Shown here in pieces: positions 1 through 9,225 of a DNA stretch of 64,000 nt. Each line of letters opens with the position of its first letter. Within the stretch, counting starts at the first letter, position 1. The position numbers and the translations under genes were made by a program. Source of the stretch: Thalassospira indica (GTDB lineage Bacteria; Pseudomonadota; Alphaproteobacteria; Rhodospirillales; Thalassospiraceae); assembly GCF_003403095.1 (NCBI RefSeq), contig NZ_CP031555.1, positions 4,404,001 to 4,468,000 on the forward strand. The letters are read 5' to 3'. Under the pieces are notes generated by a model. That model made no database searches, had not been told where the DNA came from, and was given only the letters and a program-made list of their open reading frames with translations.

Positions 1-2198
1 ACCTTGATGCAATCGATGCTGCATTGGCCGATGGCGGAGATCCGTTAAAAACCATTCCCGATCAAGGGTACAACGCATTGGATGCGGGTATAGTCCTTAT
101 GATCAGCGAAGGTGACGGACAAGACGGCCTTGCCCGTCTTTTGGCATCGGGTGTTTCACTTGATCAGGCATTTTTCGGCCGCGATCAGACTCCGTTAACC
201 GCCGCCCTGGACAAAAATGCCCAAAGTGCGATTACCTTCCTGCTCAAACATGGCTATCCAGTTGACAAGCCGCGTAAGGATGGCAGAACTGCCCTGATGC
301 TTGCCGCCTTCAAAGGGCAACAGGAAATCGTCACAACACTTCTTTCTGCCGGAGCGTCGGTTATCCCTGTGGATGGTGATGGCATCGATGCGCTTGGCTA
401 TGCTGCCAATGGCAGCCGCGCAGATATTATTCCCCTTTTGATCTCTGCCGGGGCGCAACCGAACCGGCTTGCGGCCAATGGCCTGACACCTTTGATCATT
501 GCCGCGGCGCGTGGAAACATGGCAACGGTCCAGACCCTGATTGACGGGGGCGCCAGTCCCGCAATGAAGGGAAAATCAGGCACAGCGTCACATTATGCCT
601 CTCTCAAGGGACATATGGAAATTGCTGAATATCTCAAAGGATTGGAAACAAAGGCTGGGCCGCTTGATATCGTGTCAGCCAGCCCTTTTCAGCCGACAAT
701 CATTTCAGGTAATGTCGAATTTGTAGATCTGCGTTTGGCCAAACAAACCCAGGGTCCGCTTGACTGGAAAATCTATATCGATGATGTCGCAATACTGGGC
801 TGGCGACCACGGGCAACATCGGAAGAAGGAACCTTTTCTTTTGAAGTCGTCGCCAAAAATGAAGGGACATCCAATTTTACCGTACGTGTGACCGATGCCG
901 CAGGGAATAAGGGCACTTGGTCAACAAGGTTCACGTCTGAACTTGGTTATACCGAATTGGTCAAAAGGGCTACCGAGGCGATCAAAAGCAAGGATATGGC
1001 CGAAATCAAAAAGCTGGCCTCAAACCCGAAAACAGCCAACATCCTGTCGCGAGAATGTGTCAACTGGGATCAGGAAACGATGCAATGTCGCATGATGCTC
1101 AGTGGGTTCGCATTGGTCGCTGCGATAGCAGCTAATGACACATCTGCTGTAGATGCACTTCTTGTTGCTGGCGTTCATCCTGATTCGCGGTTTGCATCGA
1201 GCAACTGGAACAAGGGATATTCCCCCATGACCTATGCAGTTGCCGGCGGACGCCCGGAAATTGCACGAATCCTGGTTGATGCCGGTGCGAATATCAATCA
1301 CATCAACCCCAACGGCAGTAATGCGTTTATAACGGCATTGGCCATTGGCCGGATTGATCTGGCGAGATGGCTGATGCAGCGCGGTGCAGATGTCAATGTG
1401 CCCTATCGCGAGGACGGAAAGGTCTACTCTGCCCTGCACATAGCGGCAACGGCGGAGAACATACAGCTCTTTAGAGAACTGTTGCAAAACGGGGCCCAAA
1501 TAACCACCGATGATGCAGGGCACACACCAGGATATTACATCTACTGGCTCACCAAGGACGTAGAGCTTGCCGTTGCAGCAGGTTATCCCGAAGCACGGGA
1601 ATATGAAGCCAAGGCAAACGACCCAGGCTTTGACTGGGCCGAATTCGCCCGCCGAATGCAGCCTGCATTGCAGCAATTCGGACAGAATGTGGCTGCCGCC
1701 CAACAACAATATAATCAGCGCGTTGCCGATATTAATGACACTTACAATAGTCAGCTTGGGCAGATGTATAACAGCTTAAACCAAACACAGTCGCCATATT
1801 CAAGCGGGTCATCAATCTCGTCTTTTGCCGCGCCGGAAATTGAGACATCTGACAACTCAAAGGCAACATCCAGTGAGTGGGAGAAGTTTGGCCCACACAT
1901 TCAGCCTTTGCCCTGTTTGTTGGCGTTTGAAGTCGGGGTGCTGAAAGGACGGGGGCTTTCTCCAGTTCCCGGGGCATTCTTCCATGGCGAAACGCAGAAT
2001 GGTTGCGCAGACAGGAAAATGCAGAATGATTACAAGTTACGAGAGCCGTTTGACGCCTGCGGCGTATCTGTAAATGTTTTTACCGATTTCCCGAACAAAG
2101 TTCAGAAGACGATAAAAGGAGGAAAAAGCTGGAGTTCAAGTGCCAACGTACTGATAGTCCGGGGGGGAGGAAAGCTGTTGGGGTACTGCCCGTTCTAG
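1..2198 (+). CDS. Ankyrin-repeat protein with central Ig-like segment (5' end outside window)
   Basis: The reading frame is open from base 3 and already reads like ankyrin sequence (LDAIDAALADGGDPL) before the first possible TTG start at 24, so the gene begins left of the window. Ankyrin-type units (G-x-TPL-x-x-A, LL-x-x-GA) fill the first ~210 residues and return at about residues 345-500. Between them, roughly residues 215-310, lies a beta-rich stretch ending in VRVTDAAGNKGTW, typical of bacterial Ig-like/Big domains. The C-terminal ~115 residues hold several cysteines and match no family I recognise. Ankyrin arrays mediate protein-protein contacts; the partner is unknown. The Ig-like insertion suggests an exported or surface protein, but the signal region is not in view. 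Confidence 0.8.
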   Translation, partial: LDAIDAALADGGDPLKTIPDQGYNALDAGIVLMISEGDGQDGLARLLASGVSLDQAFFGRDQTPLTAALDKNAQSAITFLLKHGYPVDKPRKDGRTALMLAAFKGQQEIVTTLLSAGASVIPVDGDGIDALGYAANGSRADIIPLLISAGAQPNRLAANGLTPLIIAAARGNMATVQTLIDGGASPAMKGKSGTASHYASLKGHMEIAEYLKGLETKAGPLDIVSASPFQPTIISGNVEFVDLRLAKQTQGPLDWKIYIDDVAILGWRPRATSEEGTFSFEVVAKNEGTSNFTVRVTDAAGNKGTWSTRFTSELGYTELVKRATEAIKSKDMAEIKKLASNPKTANILSRECVNWDQETMQCRMMLSGFALVAAIAANDTSAVDALLVAGVHPDSRFASSNWNKGYSPMTYAVAGGRPEIARILVDAGANINHINPNGSNAFITALAIGRIDLARWLMQRGADVNVPYREDGKVYSALHIAATAENIQLFRELLQNGAQITTDDAGHTPGYYIYWLTKDVELAVAAGYPEAREYEAKANDPGFDWAEFARRMQPALQQFGQNVAAAQQQYNQRVADINDTYNSQLGQMYNSLNQTQSPYSSGSSISSFAAPEIETSDNSKATSSEWEKFGPHIQPLPCLLAFEVGVLKGRGLSPVPGAFFHGETQNGCADRKMQNDYKLREPFDACGVSVNVFTDFPNKVQKTIKGGKSWSSSANVLIVRGGGKLLGYCPF

Positions 2199-2454
2199 CG
2201 AAGCTTAATTCCATATCATGTATAATTACGGCCTCAGAAAGCGAAAAAAAACAAGGGGCTGACATAGATAGCTGAAAGAGGCTATTTTTGTCAGATGGTT
2301 AGGATAAGACGGCGAAGTGGGCTCCCGAAAAGTATTCAAATTGAGCTTCTGAAGTATTTTCCCGGGATCGTATAACATTTCCTGGAAATGTTTGGTCAAC
2401 AGTAACGGTCCATAAAATGTTGCATTGAAAACTCGAAGAAAGCACATTTTCAAT

Positions 2455-2751
2455 ATGATCAAACTCCGCTACCAGATCGTCTCGGTACTACTGCTATCAG
2501 CATTAAACGCCTGCAGTTATCTCTCCCCCACTATTCCCGACGGCAAAAAAGAATGGCAAAAGGGTTGGTCCGATGGATGCAACTTCGTGCGTGCATTCAA
2601 TGGCCATAGCAATGCCTGGGAAATTGATGTAAGCCGCCGATATGCCGACCCTGACTATGATCTGGGAGTTCGCGACGGGATATCAGCCTGTGAAGAAGAT
2701 TCAAATGCGTCCGAGCTCGACACAAACAGACCGGCAAAAGCTATCCCATGA
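2455..2751 (+). CDS. Small lipoprotein, function unknown
   Basis: 98 residues from the ATG at 2455, preferred over an upstream TTG at 2425 because it puts a clean lipoprotein signal at the N terminus: basic MIKLR, hydrophobic VSVLLLSAL, then lipobox LNAC with the lipidated cysteine near residue 20. The mature part is polar, with WQKGWSDGC and two further cysteines, a pattern seen in small outer-membrane-attached proteins. It overlaps the 3' end of the convergent membrane-protein gene by about 97 bases. No family recognised. Confidence 0.6.
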   Translation: MIKLRYQIVSVLLLSALNACSYLSPTIPDGKKEWQKGWSDGCNFVRAFNGHSNAWEIDVSRRYADPDYDLGVRDGISACEEDSNASELDTNRPAKAIP

Positions 2752-3227
2752 AGGAGTGCGGCCAGCAATGGCCAGAACGCGGACATGATGGCCGCGATCA
2801 CACAGAGAACGAATGCCGCCGCCCCTGCCCGCATTGATCTGCCTGCAAGAATAATATTCGCAGCAACGATGCTAGCCAGCCCCCACAAGCCAAGAAAAAA
2901 GCTGGCAACCGCGACGATGATCAGCCCTTCATCCGCACCGGAAAACCCAGCTATTCCGGCAAGACCTTCGACCAGAACTGGCCCGAGAAGATAAAATGAA
3001 GTGCCAACGGCCCCCAATAGTGCCAGCAAAGTCAAAATTCCCCACAGACACCGACAATAAAAACTTTGTCGGTGGAGCCATAAAGCCAGACCGGAGGCCG
3101 AGATAAAATAACCAACAGGTACCAGAAGCAGGGGCAAGTTTCTGTCAAAGACAAATATCCCTGCAAAAGCGATGGGTGTTAGACATAACAGATATGGCAG
3201 CACAGCACGCATCGGTCGATGTTCCAT
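2655..3227 (-). CDS. Multi-pass membrane protein, function unknown
   Basis: 190 residues with five or six hydrophobic segments (for example LPYLLCLTPIAFAGIFVF, LLLVPVGYFISASGLALWL, CLWGILTLLALLGAVG, GLIIVAVASFFLGLWGLASIVAANI, AAAFVLCVIAAIMSAFWPLLAAL). No catalytic motif is visible. The coding pattern is consistent over the full length. It is transcribed toward the small lipoprotein gene and overlaps its end. It is divergent from the response-regulator gene, leaving a 127-base shared upstream region. I do not recognise the family. Confidence 0.55.
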   Translation of the reverse strand: MEHRPMRAVLPYLLCLTPIAFAGIFVFDRNLPLLLVPVGYFISASGLALWLHRQSFYCRCLWGILTLLALLGAVGTSFYLLGPVLVEGLAGIAGFSGADEGLIIVAVASFFLGLWGLASIVAANIILAGRSMRAGAAAFVLCVIAAIMSAFWPLLAALLHGIAFAGLFVSSSDAFESSSQADIPSRTPRS

Positions 3228-3354
3228 TTTCCCAGATCATGATCTGCAATTATCTGCTGTCCCGCCCAACAGGTAAAATAGGTCATCTGCCTTATAGGGA
3301 TCGCCTTTGTTTCGGGCTATCCTGCCTGCTGGGCATTCAGGGAAAGGTTTACTT

Positions 3355-3978
3355 GTGACAAACCATATCATTGTCGCCGATGATCACCCTCTTTTCCGGG
3401 AAGGGTTACGTCGACTGGTCGAAAATGCGATTGTTGGCAGCCTTGTGCATGAAAGCGAGACATATGCCGAAGTCTGCGAAACCGCAGAGCGTTTTGGCCC
3501 GCCTTCCCTGTTTGTGCTTGATCTTCTGTTTCCTGGTTTTGACGGCGCACACAGTGTTCAGGAACTGCGAAACCGTTTTCCGATCAGTCCGATATTGATT
3601 GTCTCGATGATGGCCGATGATACGGTGATCAATACTCTGCTTGAAGCTGGCGCCAACGGCTTTACAAGTAAGGCCGCACCTCCTGCGGTTCTTGAAAATT
3701 CCCTGACAAAGGTTATGGACGGCGAAATCGTCATTTGTCGTGAGTCCGATATACCTGCCTGGGAGGTCAAGACTTCTCCGACACCGGTTGAAGCCCTGTC
3801 ACCCCGACAAAAGGAAGTACTGCTTTATTTGCGGCAAGGTTTATCAAACAAGGAAATTGCCCGCGCCCTGGATATTTCGCCATTTACTGTCCGCATTCAC
3901 GTATCAGCCTTGCTGAAAACACTTGGCGTCACCACCCGGGCTGCCGCTGCCGCCATTGCGGCGCGCGAAAGAATATGA
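3355..3978 (+). CDS. NarL/FixJ-family response regulator
   Basis: GTG at 3355 is chosen as start: GGAAAGG lies 7 bases upstream and the receiver domain begins at once ([13 protein letters not shown]). An upstream TTG at 3307 would add residues without homology. Receiver domain, residues 1-120: acidic pair D9-D10, phospho-acceptor D56 in VLDLLFPG, conserved Lys in the SKAAP segment. LuxR-type helix-turn-helix, about residues 145-200: [28 protein letters not shown] followed by [15 protein letters not shown]. No sensor kinase lies next to it, so the input is unknown. The downstream exported-protein gene starts close enough to be co-transcribed. Confidence 0.88.
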   Translation: MTNHIIVADDHPLFREGLRRLVENAIVGSLVHESETYAEVCETAERFGPPSLFVLDLLFPGFDGAHSVQELRNRFPISPILIVSMMADDTVINTLLEAGANGFTSKAAPPAVLENSLTKVMDGEIVICRESDIPAWEVKTSPTPVEALSPRQKEVLLYLRQGLSNKEIARALDISPFTVRIHVSALLKTLGVTTRAAAAAIAARERI

Positions 3979-4004
3979 CAGGAACAATCCGAGCGGAGAT
4001 TGAC

Positions 4005-4826
4005 ATGCAGTTGAATATTCCAATGCTTTCCATACTGGCTGTCGGGTGCTGTACTTTTATCTCTGCCTCATCATATGCAACGTCAGCTAAAAGTGATGGG
4101 GCACCGGTTCCAAGGACCTATTGCGCCCTTGCAAGTGACCCTGCTCAAGAAGAAATTCAGCATCTGTGCAGCTCCGTTCCCCCAGCAGACGATCACTCCT
4201 GGGTTTTGCCAGTCTCAATCGAAACAGGTACGAGATGGATAGAACTACATCTGCGGGAAAGCTTTGCCTTTGAACGTCTGGAAATAGACCTCGGTTGCAG
4301 CATTTTCAAAACACCCAATACGTCACAGGAAGTTGACTTCACCGCTGCGCTTGAAAACGGTATTACATTGACTGGCAAACTCGACTTTGCCCCGGATATC
4401 CAGACCATATATCTGCCGGGGTGGAGCCAATCACGAAGCATTCGTTTTGAATTTTCGACTCAGCAGCCCGAAATTTGCCTCTCAAGCCTGAGAGCCATCG
4501 CCATTGATGCTGCGGCAATTGATGACATTCCCTATCTTGAATGCTGGTCAGCAGGGGGACTATTGAATGAAAGCTGTCATGCCGCCGAAATTCTGCGCCT
4601 GCAAAACGAAAAAGACGCCTATCTGAAAGATGCTTCTCAAACCATCCGTCAGATTTTTGATGACTGGCAAAGCATCGCTGATGATTATTGCCGTCAGCTT
4701 GACAGTGGCCTGCAGCACGAATGCAAACGCGAGCGGCTACTCGACATGCTATGGGCAGCCAGAACCCACATCAGCAACACTAGAATCAGCAAGACGCAAC
4801 CAGCCCTTGAGGCAAATCAGGATTAG
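4005..4826 (+). CDS. Exported protein with cysteine-rich C-terminal part, function unknown
   Basis: 273 residues from ATG 4005, chosen because GGAG lies 6-7 bases upstream and a signal peptide follows immediately (MLSILAVGCCTFISASSYA). An ATG at 3975 that overlaps the regulator's stop as ATGA is the alternative. The mature protein has a beta-rich region to about residue 170. The tail then has regularly spaced cysteines (LNESCHAAEILRLQ, DDYCRQL, QHECKRERL), recalling LprI/DUF1311-like lysozyme-inhibitor modules; that resemblance is only suggestive. It is probably co-transcribed with the upstream response-regulator gene. Confidence 0.6.
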   Translation: MQLNIPMLSILAVGCCTFISASSYATSAKSDGAPVPRTYCALASDPAQEEIQHLCSSVPPADDHSWVLPVSIETGTRWIELHLRESFAFERLEIDLGCSIFKTPNTSQEVDFTAALENGITLTGKLDFAPDIQTIYLPGWSQSRSIRFEFSTQQPEICLSSLRAIAIDAAAIDDIPYLECWSAGGLLNESCHAAEILRLQNEKDAYLKDASQTIRQIFDDWQSIADDYCRQLDSGLQHECKRERLLDMLWAARTHISNTRISKTQPALEANQD

Positions 4827-4847
4827 ATGTTCCGTCCGGCCACCCAC

Positions 4848-5174
4848 TCAACACCTGGTCTTGGGTAAAGATTTTCGGTCGATAAGCTTCAGAGAGTCTT
4901 TGTTTTTTCGTTCAGTTTTTTGCTGTTCTGACGTCGTACCGTTTGCGGTCTGACCACCAGCCTTCTTGTTCTTTGCTCCGGCTTCATCATCGGGGTGTTT
5001 TCCTGCTTTTTCCTCAGATTCCACCGGTCTTGTTATTGAGTACCCCTGATACGAACGTCCTGTTCCACAGGCAGATGCATTCTCCGTCAGGGTCAGAGAA
5101 ATCATTCCAACCAGTATAATGCAGACAATGCCTGATCGGCACCAAAGCAGGTCAGGTTCTGGCTCTGTTTTCAC
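4848..5174 (-). CDS. Small exported, lysine-rich protein; possible partner of the upstream lipoprotein
   Basis: 108 residues. It starts inside the stop codon of the 944-residue lipoprotein gene (4-base ATGA overlap), so the two are translationally coupled. The N terminus is a signal peptide or anchor (GIVCIILVGMISLTLTENASA). The rest is low-complexity and charged (Lys, Glu, Gln), with no domain I recognise. In polymorphic-toxin operons the gene directly downstream of the toxin usually encodes immunity. The position fits, but the low-complexity sequence does not look like known immunity proteins, so this is only a lead. Confidence 0.55.
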   Translation of the reverse strand: MKTEPEPDLLWCRSGIVCIILVGMISLTLTENASACGTGRSYQGYSITRPVESEEKAGKHPDDEAGAKNKKAGGQTANGTTSEQQKTERKNKDSLKLIDRKSLPKTRC

Positions 5175-8005
5175 GCACCTGCTCCCCTCATCTCTGGACG
5201 AAGTTTGATCACAGCCTCAAACGTATCTGCAAGATAGGATCCTGCCTGATCAAGTGACAATCCGATCTCACCCAGAGCAATTTCCGCATCGACAGGTGAG
5301 ACTGTACGAATACTCCCATCCGGAAATTCCGCTTTCTCACCGATATTGCGAAGCCAGAAATAGGTTTTTTGCGCCTTCAGGGGCAAAGCTTGCCCGACAC
5401 TTGTTCCATCCGGCAGGCGAGCAACAATCAGATTTTCATATTGCTTCCATATCTGACGAGCGCCTTCAGCCTTCAGCGCTAAGGCTCGCTCAAGTTCGTT
5501 GTTTGATGCAGCGGCTTTGGCACGCTCGAACCATTCATGCCCTTTATAGGCAAAGGTTTGCTTCATATCTTCCGCAGCCACGGAAGATACCCGCGACGAT
5601 CGATCATTCACGAAGGAAAAGATATCCATCCCTGGTCGATAGGCATCAAGCGCCCATTCGTCGGTAACCGTATGATCAATTGCGGCTCCCCACTCCTGCA
5701 ATTCATTGCCGGTCTTTGGGGCTTTGCCTGGATTGAGCTTGCGATAGAGGGCGGTAAGATAATGTTCTTCGACAAACTCGGCGGGTAGATCGACCTTCAG
5801 TGGTATTCCGTTTTTATCAGTCTGGTTCGTAACCAAGCGATATGTAATATCGCGATCAGAACCAATATCCCCGACTTTGGGCGGTTTATTGGTTACATTA
5901 AGGACTTCAAACTTCAAATCATTCGGATCAACATAATGTGCGATGTCAAAACTCTCATCCGCATTGATCATTCCGGCCTTGCCGGCCTTGTTGCGCATTT
6001 CAGACTGAATGCGGGTCCATGTCGCATCAGCAAGGTTGCCACCTGCCGGATTGTTAATTGCCTTGGCAAGGTCGGTTGCAATGGTCTTGAATGCATCCTG
6101 ATCGACCACACCTTTTCCATTATTGATCAGTTGCCCGGTTGATGGCATCAGCTCAAGCTGGCCAAAGAGATGTTCCTCGAACCGGAAAAGTGCTGATCTT
6201 TCCCCAATGTCGGCTTGTTTAAGGGCAGCAACGGCACGGGTATCGGATCTGGCTGCCTGATATGCCTCCAGAAAAGCTTGATCAGACAAAAGCTCATTCG
6301 CACTTTTGTCTCCTATGGCTTGCAGAGCGGCGTTCGCCTTGGTCGCCCCTTCCTGTTCCACGCGCTGCCAGGCCTGACGATTGGTTTGTCCTGCTGTGGT
6401 TTCTGCAAACGCGTCAATCTTTGACATTGCCCGTGCATTGAAGCCATCCAATGCGGATGACTCAATTTTAACATGCTGCTTTGACAGAGTTTCCGTCATA
6501 TTCAGCACATCATCGGTATATCTTGATACAGCAGATGCAACCAAGGCGGGATTTGCTTCAGACACCGCCACTGCACGACTGAACGCAGAAACGGCATTGT
6601 CCGATTGTCGGGCAATTGTCGAAATGGTGCTTGGCAAAAGCGGCATGGCGGCAAAAGCATAATCAACCGCCCCTAGTTCTTCGCCGGTAAGGGCATGTTC
6701 ACCGGTCGCGACGGAGTATAAATCAACAGCCTCCCCAACCAACGGCACGCCAGAAACCATGGTAGCAACCAGTTTCTGTTCCGCCGCAATCATGTCCGCC
6801 TGACGAGCCAGATCGAGTGCATCCGCACCACCAATCGTCCGCACGGCATTGGCATAATCTCGCATATGGGTGACACTTGCCGCTGGTGTTTCCGAAAGCA
6901 ATGCTGTCAGATAGGCGAGATTGACGCGGCGATAGGTCGCGGTTCGAACTTCGGAAATACGAACCGCTTTTTCTTCTGCTGAAAGAGTATCATCCAGACC
7001 GGCTTCAAAATCAGCACGTCTTACAGATGACCTTGCGATCTCATGTAACTGCCGCAATCGCGTTACATCATAACCGGCATCGGTTGCCAGTTCTTCGGCA
7101 TAGCCGATTGCGCGCTGAAACTGAGCACCCTCAATTTCCCCGCCTTGCTGCCAGTAAGACAGCATTTCACGCAAATTATCGGCCAATCCAAACCGCGCGA
7201 TATTCACGCTGTCAGCCGGCTTTGTTCTGCTTTTGTCACGGTCCGACAGCCAATTTCGAACTTGCTGCTGGGCACGGTAATCATCAATTCCCTTGCCCAT
7301 GGCAGTCATAACCGCGCCTGTTACAGCATAGGCATGATTTTCTGCATGGCTTGAACTCGAAAATTCAGACCCTGCGGAAAAATCCGAGCCAACAAACCCG
7401 GATTGATACTGACCGCTATAAAGTGGCCTGCCCCCACCACTTACAGACAAACCAAGTGTAATATTGCTACTGATCGTCGAAACAAATCCGCCACCATATA
7501 CATGCTCATAGTCAATAATTGACGGGGTAATCACAAGATCATCGTCGGGCTTAGCATCAGATGAAGAACTGATGACTGAGACGTCGCGATAAACCGCCCC
7601 GAAGACGACGGGAGCATTGATTGCAACGGCTTCCCCCAAAGGAACAACTGCGGTACGGGCGCCTGCTGCGAAAGATTTAGCCCCTCCTGAAAACACATTA
7701 TTGCGTGTTACAGAGTTAATGACCACGGCAACAGATCGATCTTCAAGCGTTCCGGACGAAACCCACCCCTCAGATCTTTGGGAATTTATCTGATCGTTGT
7801 CACCGGCAACCAAGACACCAACAATGGGTATGAATGCTGCATTCTCGCCAACTTCATCCGTTTTTCCAACGCCAGTGGTTTTGATATGCTGGGCTACTGT
7901 CCGAGATGCCATTTCCAGCTGCGGCCGCGTAACCTGATCGGTGAGACAGCCCGACAATGACATAACAGAGATTACAACAAATCCCGATTTCCAATGATTA
8001 TCCAT
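5171..8005 (-). CDS. Large lipoprotein with pre-toxin-like segment (candidate polymorphic toxin)
   Basis: 944 residues. Lipoprotein signal MDNHWKSGFVVISVMSLSGC with the lipid-accepting Cys at residue 20. Residues ~25-250 are beta/Gly/Ser-rich and look like a surface or periplasmic domain. Around residues 415-465 there is a stretch VPLVGEAVDLYSVATGE / HALTGEELGAVDYAFAAM / PLLPST. It closely follows the PT-TG pre-toxin pattern that precedes toxin domains in secreted polymorphic toxins. About 480 residues follow, mostly helical; the last ~250 contain conserved-looking GSDRDITYRL, DHTVTDEWALDAYRPG and TYFWLRNIGEKAEFPDGS. I cannot assign an enzyme class. The coupled small gene downstream may be its partner. 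Confidence 0.7.
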   Translation of the reverse strand: MDNHWKSGFVVISVMSLSGCLTDQVTRPQLEMASRTVAQHIKTTGVGKTDEVGENAAFIPIVGVLVAGDNDQINSQRSEGWVSSGTLEDRSVAVVINSVTRNNVFSGGAKSFAAGARTAVVPLGEAVAINAPVVFGAVYRDVSVISSSSDAKPDDDLVITPSIIDYEHVYGGGFVSTISSNITLGLSVSGGGRPLYSGQYQSGFVGSDFSAGSEFSSSSHAENHAYAVTGAVMTAMGKGIDDYRAQQQVRNWLSDRDKSRTKPADSVNIARFGLADNLREMLSYWQQGGEIEGAQFQRAIGYAEELATDAGYDVTRLRQLHEIARSSVRRADFEAGLDDTLSAEEKAVRISEVRTATYRRVNLAYLTALLSETPAASVTHMRDYANAVRTIGGADALDLARQADMIAAEQKLVATMVSGVPLVGEAVDLYSVATGEHALTGEELGAVDYAFAAMPLLPSTISTIARQSDNAVSAFSRAVAVSEANPALVASAVSRYTDDVLNMTETLSKQHVKIESSALDGFNARAMSKIDAFAETTAGQTNRQAWQRVEQEGATKANAALQAIGDKSANELLSDQAFLEAYQAARSDTRAVAALKQADIGERSALFRFEEHLFGQLELMPSTGQLINNGKGVVDQDAFKTIATDLAKAINNPAGGNLADATWTRIQSEMRNKAGKAGMINADESFDIAHYVDPNDLKFEVLNVTNKPPKVGDIGSDRDITYRLVTNQTDKNGIPLKVDLPAEFVEEHYLTALYRKLNPGKAPKTGNELQEWGAAIDHTVTDEWALDAYRPGMDIFSFVNDRSSRVSSVAAEDMKQTFAYKGHEWFERAKAAASNNELERALALKAEGARQIWKQYENLIVARLPDGTSVGQALPLKAQKTYFWLRNIGEKAEFPDGSIRTVSPVDAEIALGEIGLSLDQAGSYLADTFEAVIKLRPEMRGAGA

Positions 8006-8143
8006 TAGCCCCTCCCCGCGATGAAATATTTCAAGATTTTATTTAACTTTGGGGTGATTATCTATTAGGTCAATTGATCTATTGTAGGGCAGCTTGGCTC
8101 GGTGCAGATTTTGGAAAACACAGTTCTGTTTAGGACTCGAACT

Positions 8144-8428
8144 ATGCAAACAACCCAATCTTGGCATTCATATTTACTGGGCAGCGCAATTATCTTCGCC
8201 GCATTCGTCTTCGCGGTAGCAATCATTGCTTTTATGAAACTTATCGGATTGGTCGATTATGACCACTTGTGGCCCGCGTATATTATTGGTTTTTTGATCC
8301 TGGCATTAACGGTTGGGACGTTCAAAAAATACAATCTTGCACTGAAGCACATTTCTCCAGTCGCTGTTCTTGTTTTTGCTGGTTGTGCATTGATATTTCT
8401 GGAAATTCAGTATCCATGGCTTTTCTAG
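8144..8428 (+). CDS. Small membrane protein, three predicted helices
   Basis: 94 residues from ATG 8144 (MQTTQSWHS). An in-frame GTG at 8102 is possible but adds only polar residues. Three hydrophobic stretches: LLGSAIIFAAFVFAVAIIAF, AYIIGFLILALTVG and VAVLVFAGCALIFL. There are no recognisable motifs. It is divergent from the large lipoprotein gene and followed 19 bases later by another lipoprotein gene, with which it probably forms an operon ending at the strong terminator at 8976-9013. Confidence 0.5.
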   Translation: MQTTQSWHSYLLGSAIIFAAFVFAVAIIAFMKLIGLVDYDHLWPAYIIGFLILALTVGTFKKYNLALKHISPVAVLVFAGCALIFLEIQYPWLF

Positions 8429-8447
8429 CACCAAATAGAGATTGCTT

Positions 8448-8942
8448 ATGCCATTACCCCAAATAGCTACTCAACTCTTTCTGGGTACAATATTGCTCTC
8501 AATTGGAGGATGCTTGCGAGAACCCACAATATCTGAGCCTGCTGCGATAGAATTGCTTGAACAGGTCTACACTCTACCGGATCCCAATTTCATGGCCTTT
8601 CACGATCCGTTGCTCCGGCGTTCATTTTTCACAGAAGAAATTGCTGACCTGATTGACGCAAAGGAAGCTTGCTATGAGCAAGCATTTGGTCTGTCCCATC
8701 TTGATTTTGACTACATAGTCCCCGGCCAAGATTATAGCCTAGATAATTTACAAATTTCCCAAATTGGACAATCCGGGAACCAAACCGTTCTTCTGGTTCG
8801 TTTTGAAAATTTTGGTGAGAAAGTTGACCTCCTCTATAATCTTCAAAGAACGCGCGCAGGCTGGCGTATAGCTGACACAATCTACGGCAAATTTAGCTTA
8901 AAGAGCGATCTGTCCATCAAGTGTCAAGATGCTACCCCATAG
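8448..8942 (+). CDS. Lipoprotein, DUF3828-like, function unknown
   Basis: 164 residues from ATG 8448. Signal: IATQLFLGTILLSIGGC, lipobox IGGC. The mature domain has the layout of small NTF2-like periplasmic proteins (AAIELLEQVYTLPDP, then RFENFGEKVDLLYNLQRTRAGWRIADTIYG). This resembles DUF3828-type lipoproteins, where a conserved G-W-R/K-I-x-D-I/V closes the fold. Function unknown. It is the last gene before the terminator and the composition change that marks the probable left edge of the mobile element. Confidence 0.6.
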   Translation: MPLPQIATQLFLGTILLSIGGCLREPTISEPAAIELLEQVYTLPDPNFMAFHDPLLRRSFFTEEIADLIDAKEACYEQAFGLSHLDFDYIVPGQDYSLDNLQISQIGQSGNQTVLLVRFENFGEKVDLLYNLQRTRAGWRIADTIYGKFSLKSDLSIKCQDATP

Positions 8943-8975
8943 TGGACTGCACGTTTATCAGCAGAGATATCAAAC

Positions 8976-9013
8976 AAAACACCCCGCCCGGCGAAAGCCG
9001 AGCGGGGTGTTTT
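8976..9013 (+). terminator. Rho-independent terminator
   Basis: A perfect 12-bp stem (AAAACACCCCGC at 8976-8987 and its complement at 9002-9013) encloses a loop that itself pairs as CGGC-GAAA-GCCG, giving a GNRA cap. The stem ends in a T run on the + strand and an A run on the left, so it can work in both directions. It closes the 8144-8942 operon. Confidence 0.9.
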
Positions 9014-9022
9014 GATCTAGGG

Positions 9023-9060
9023 TTCTGTTATATCTCGCAAAGGAGCGATTTATAACAGAA
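9023..9060. repeat. 10-bp inverted repeat at the composition boundary
   Basis: TTCTGTTATA (9023-9032) and TATAACAGAA (9051-9060) are perfect inverted copies separated by 18 bases. It lies just after the terminator and before the first G+C-rich mobile-element gene. It could be a recombinase arm site or a plain hairpin; sequence alone does not decide. From 9061 to 9225 there is no convincing gene. Confidence 0.5.
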
Positions 9061-9225
9061 GTGGTTGCGGGGGCGTGCAACCAACGATACTTGCGATTGG
9101 TCGAGCGTCAAATCCCGAAGCTTGCCGCTTAGCATAACCTGTTCTGCCGGCTTTGAAAACCGCTTTGGCGGCCCGCTGACTTGCTTACGGATACGAGTCG
9201 GAACTGACCAGGTAGCCTCCAACCT

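Noticed and set aside
2425..2454. TTG start 10 codons upstream of the small lipoprotein
   Set aside because: Would bury the lipoprotein signal behind a basic extension; the ATG at 2455 gives a standard lipobox position.
9028..9222. 64-codon minus-strand frame at the element boundary
   Set aside because: Overlaps the inverted repeat, no ribosome site and no recognisable domain; treated as non-coding boundary DNA.
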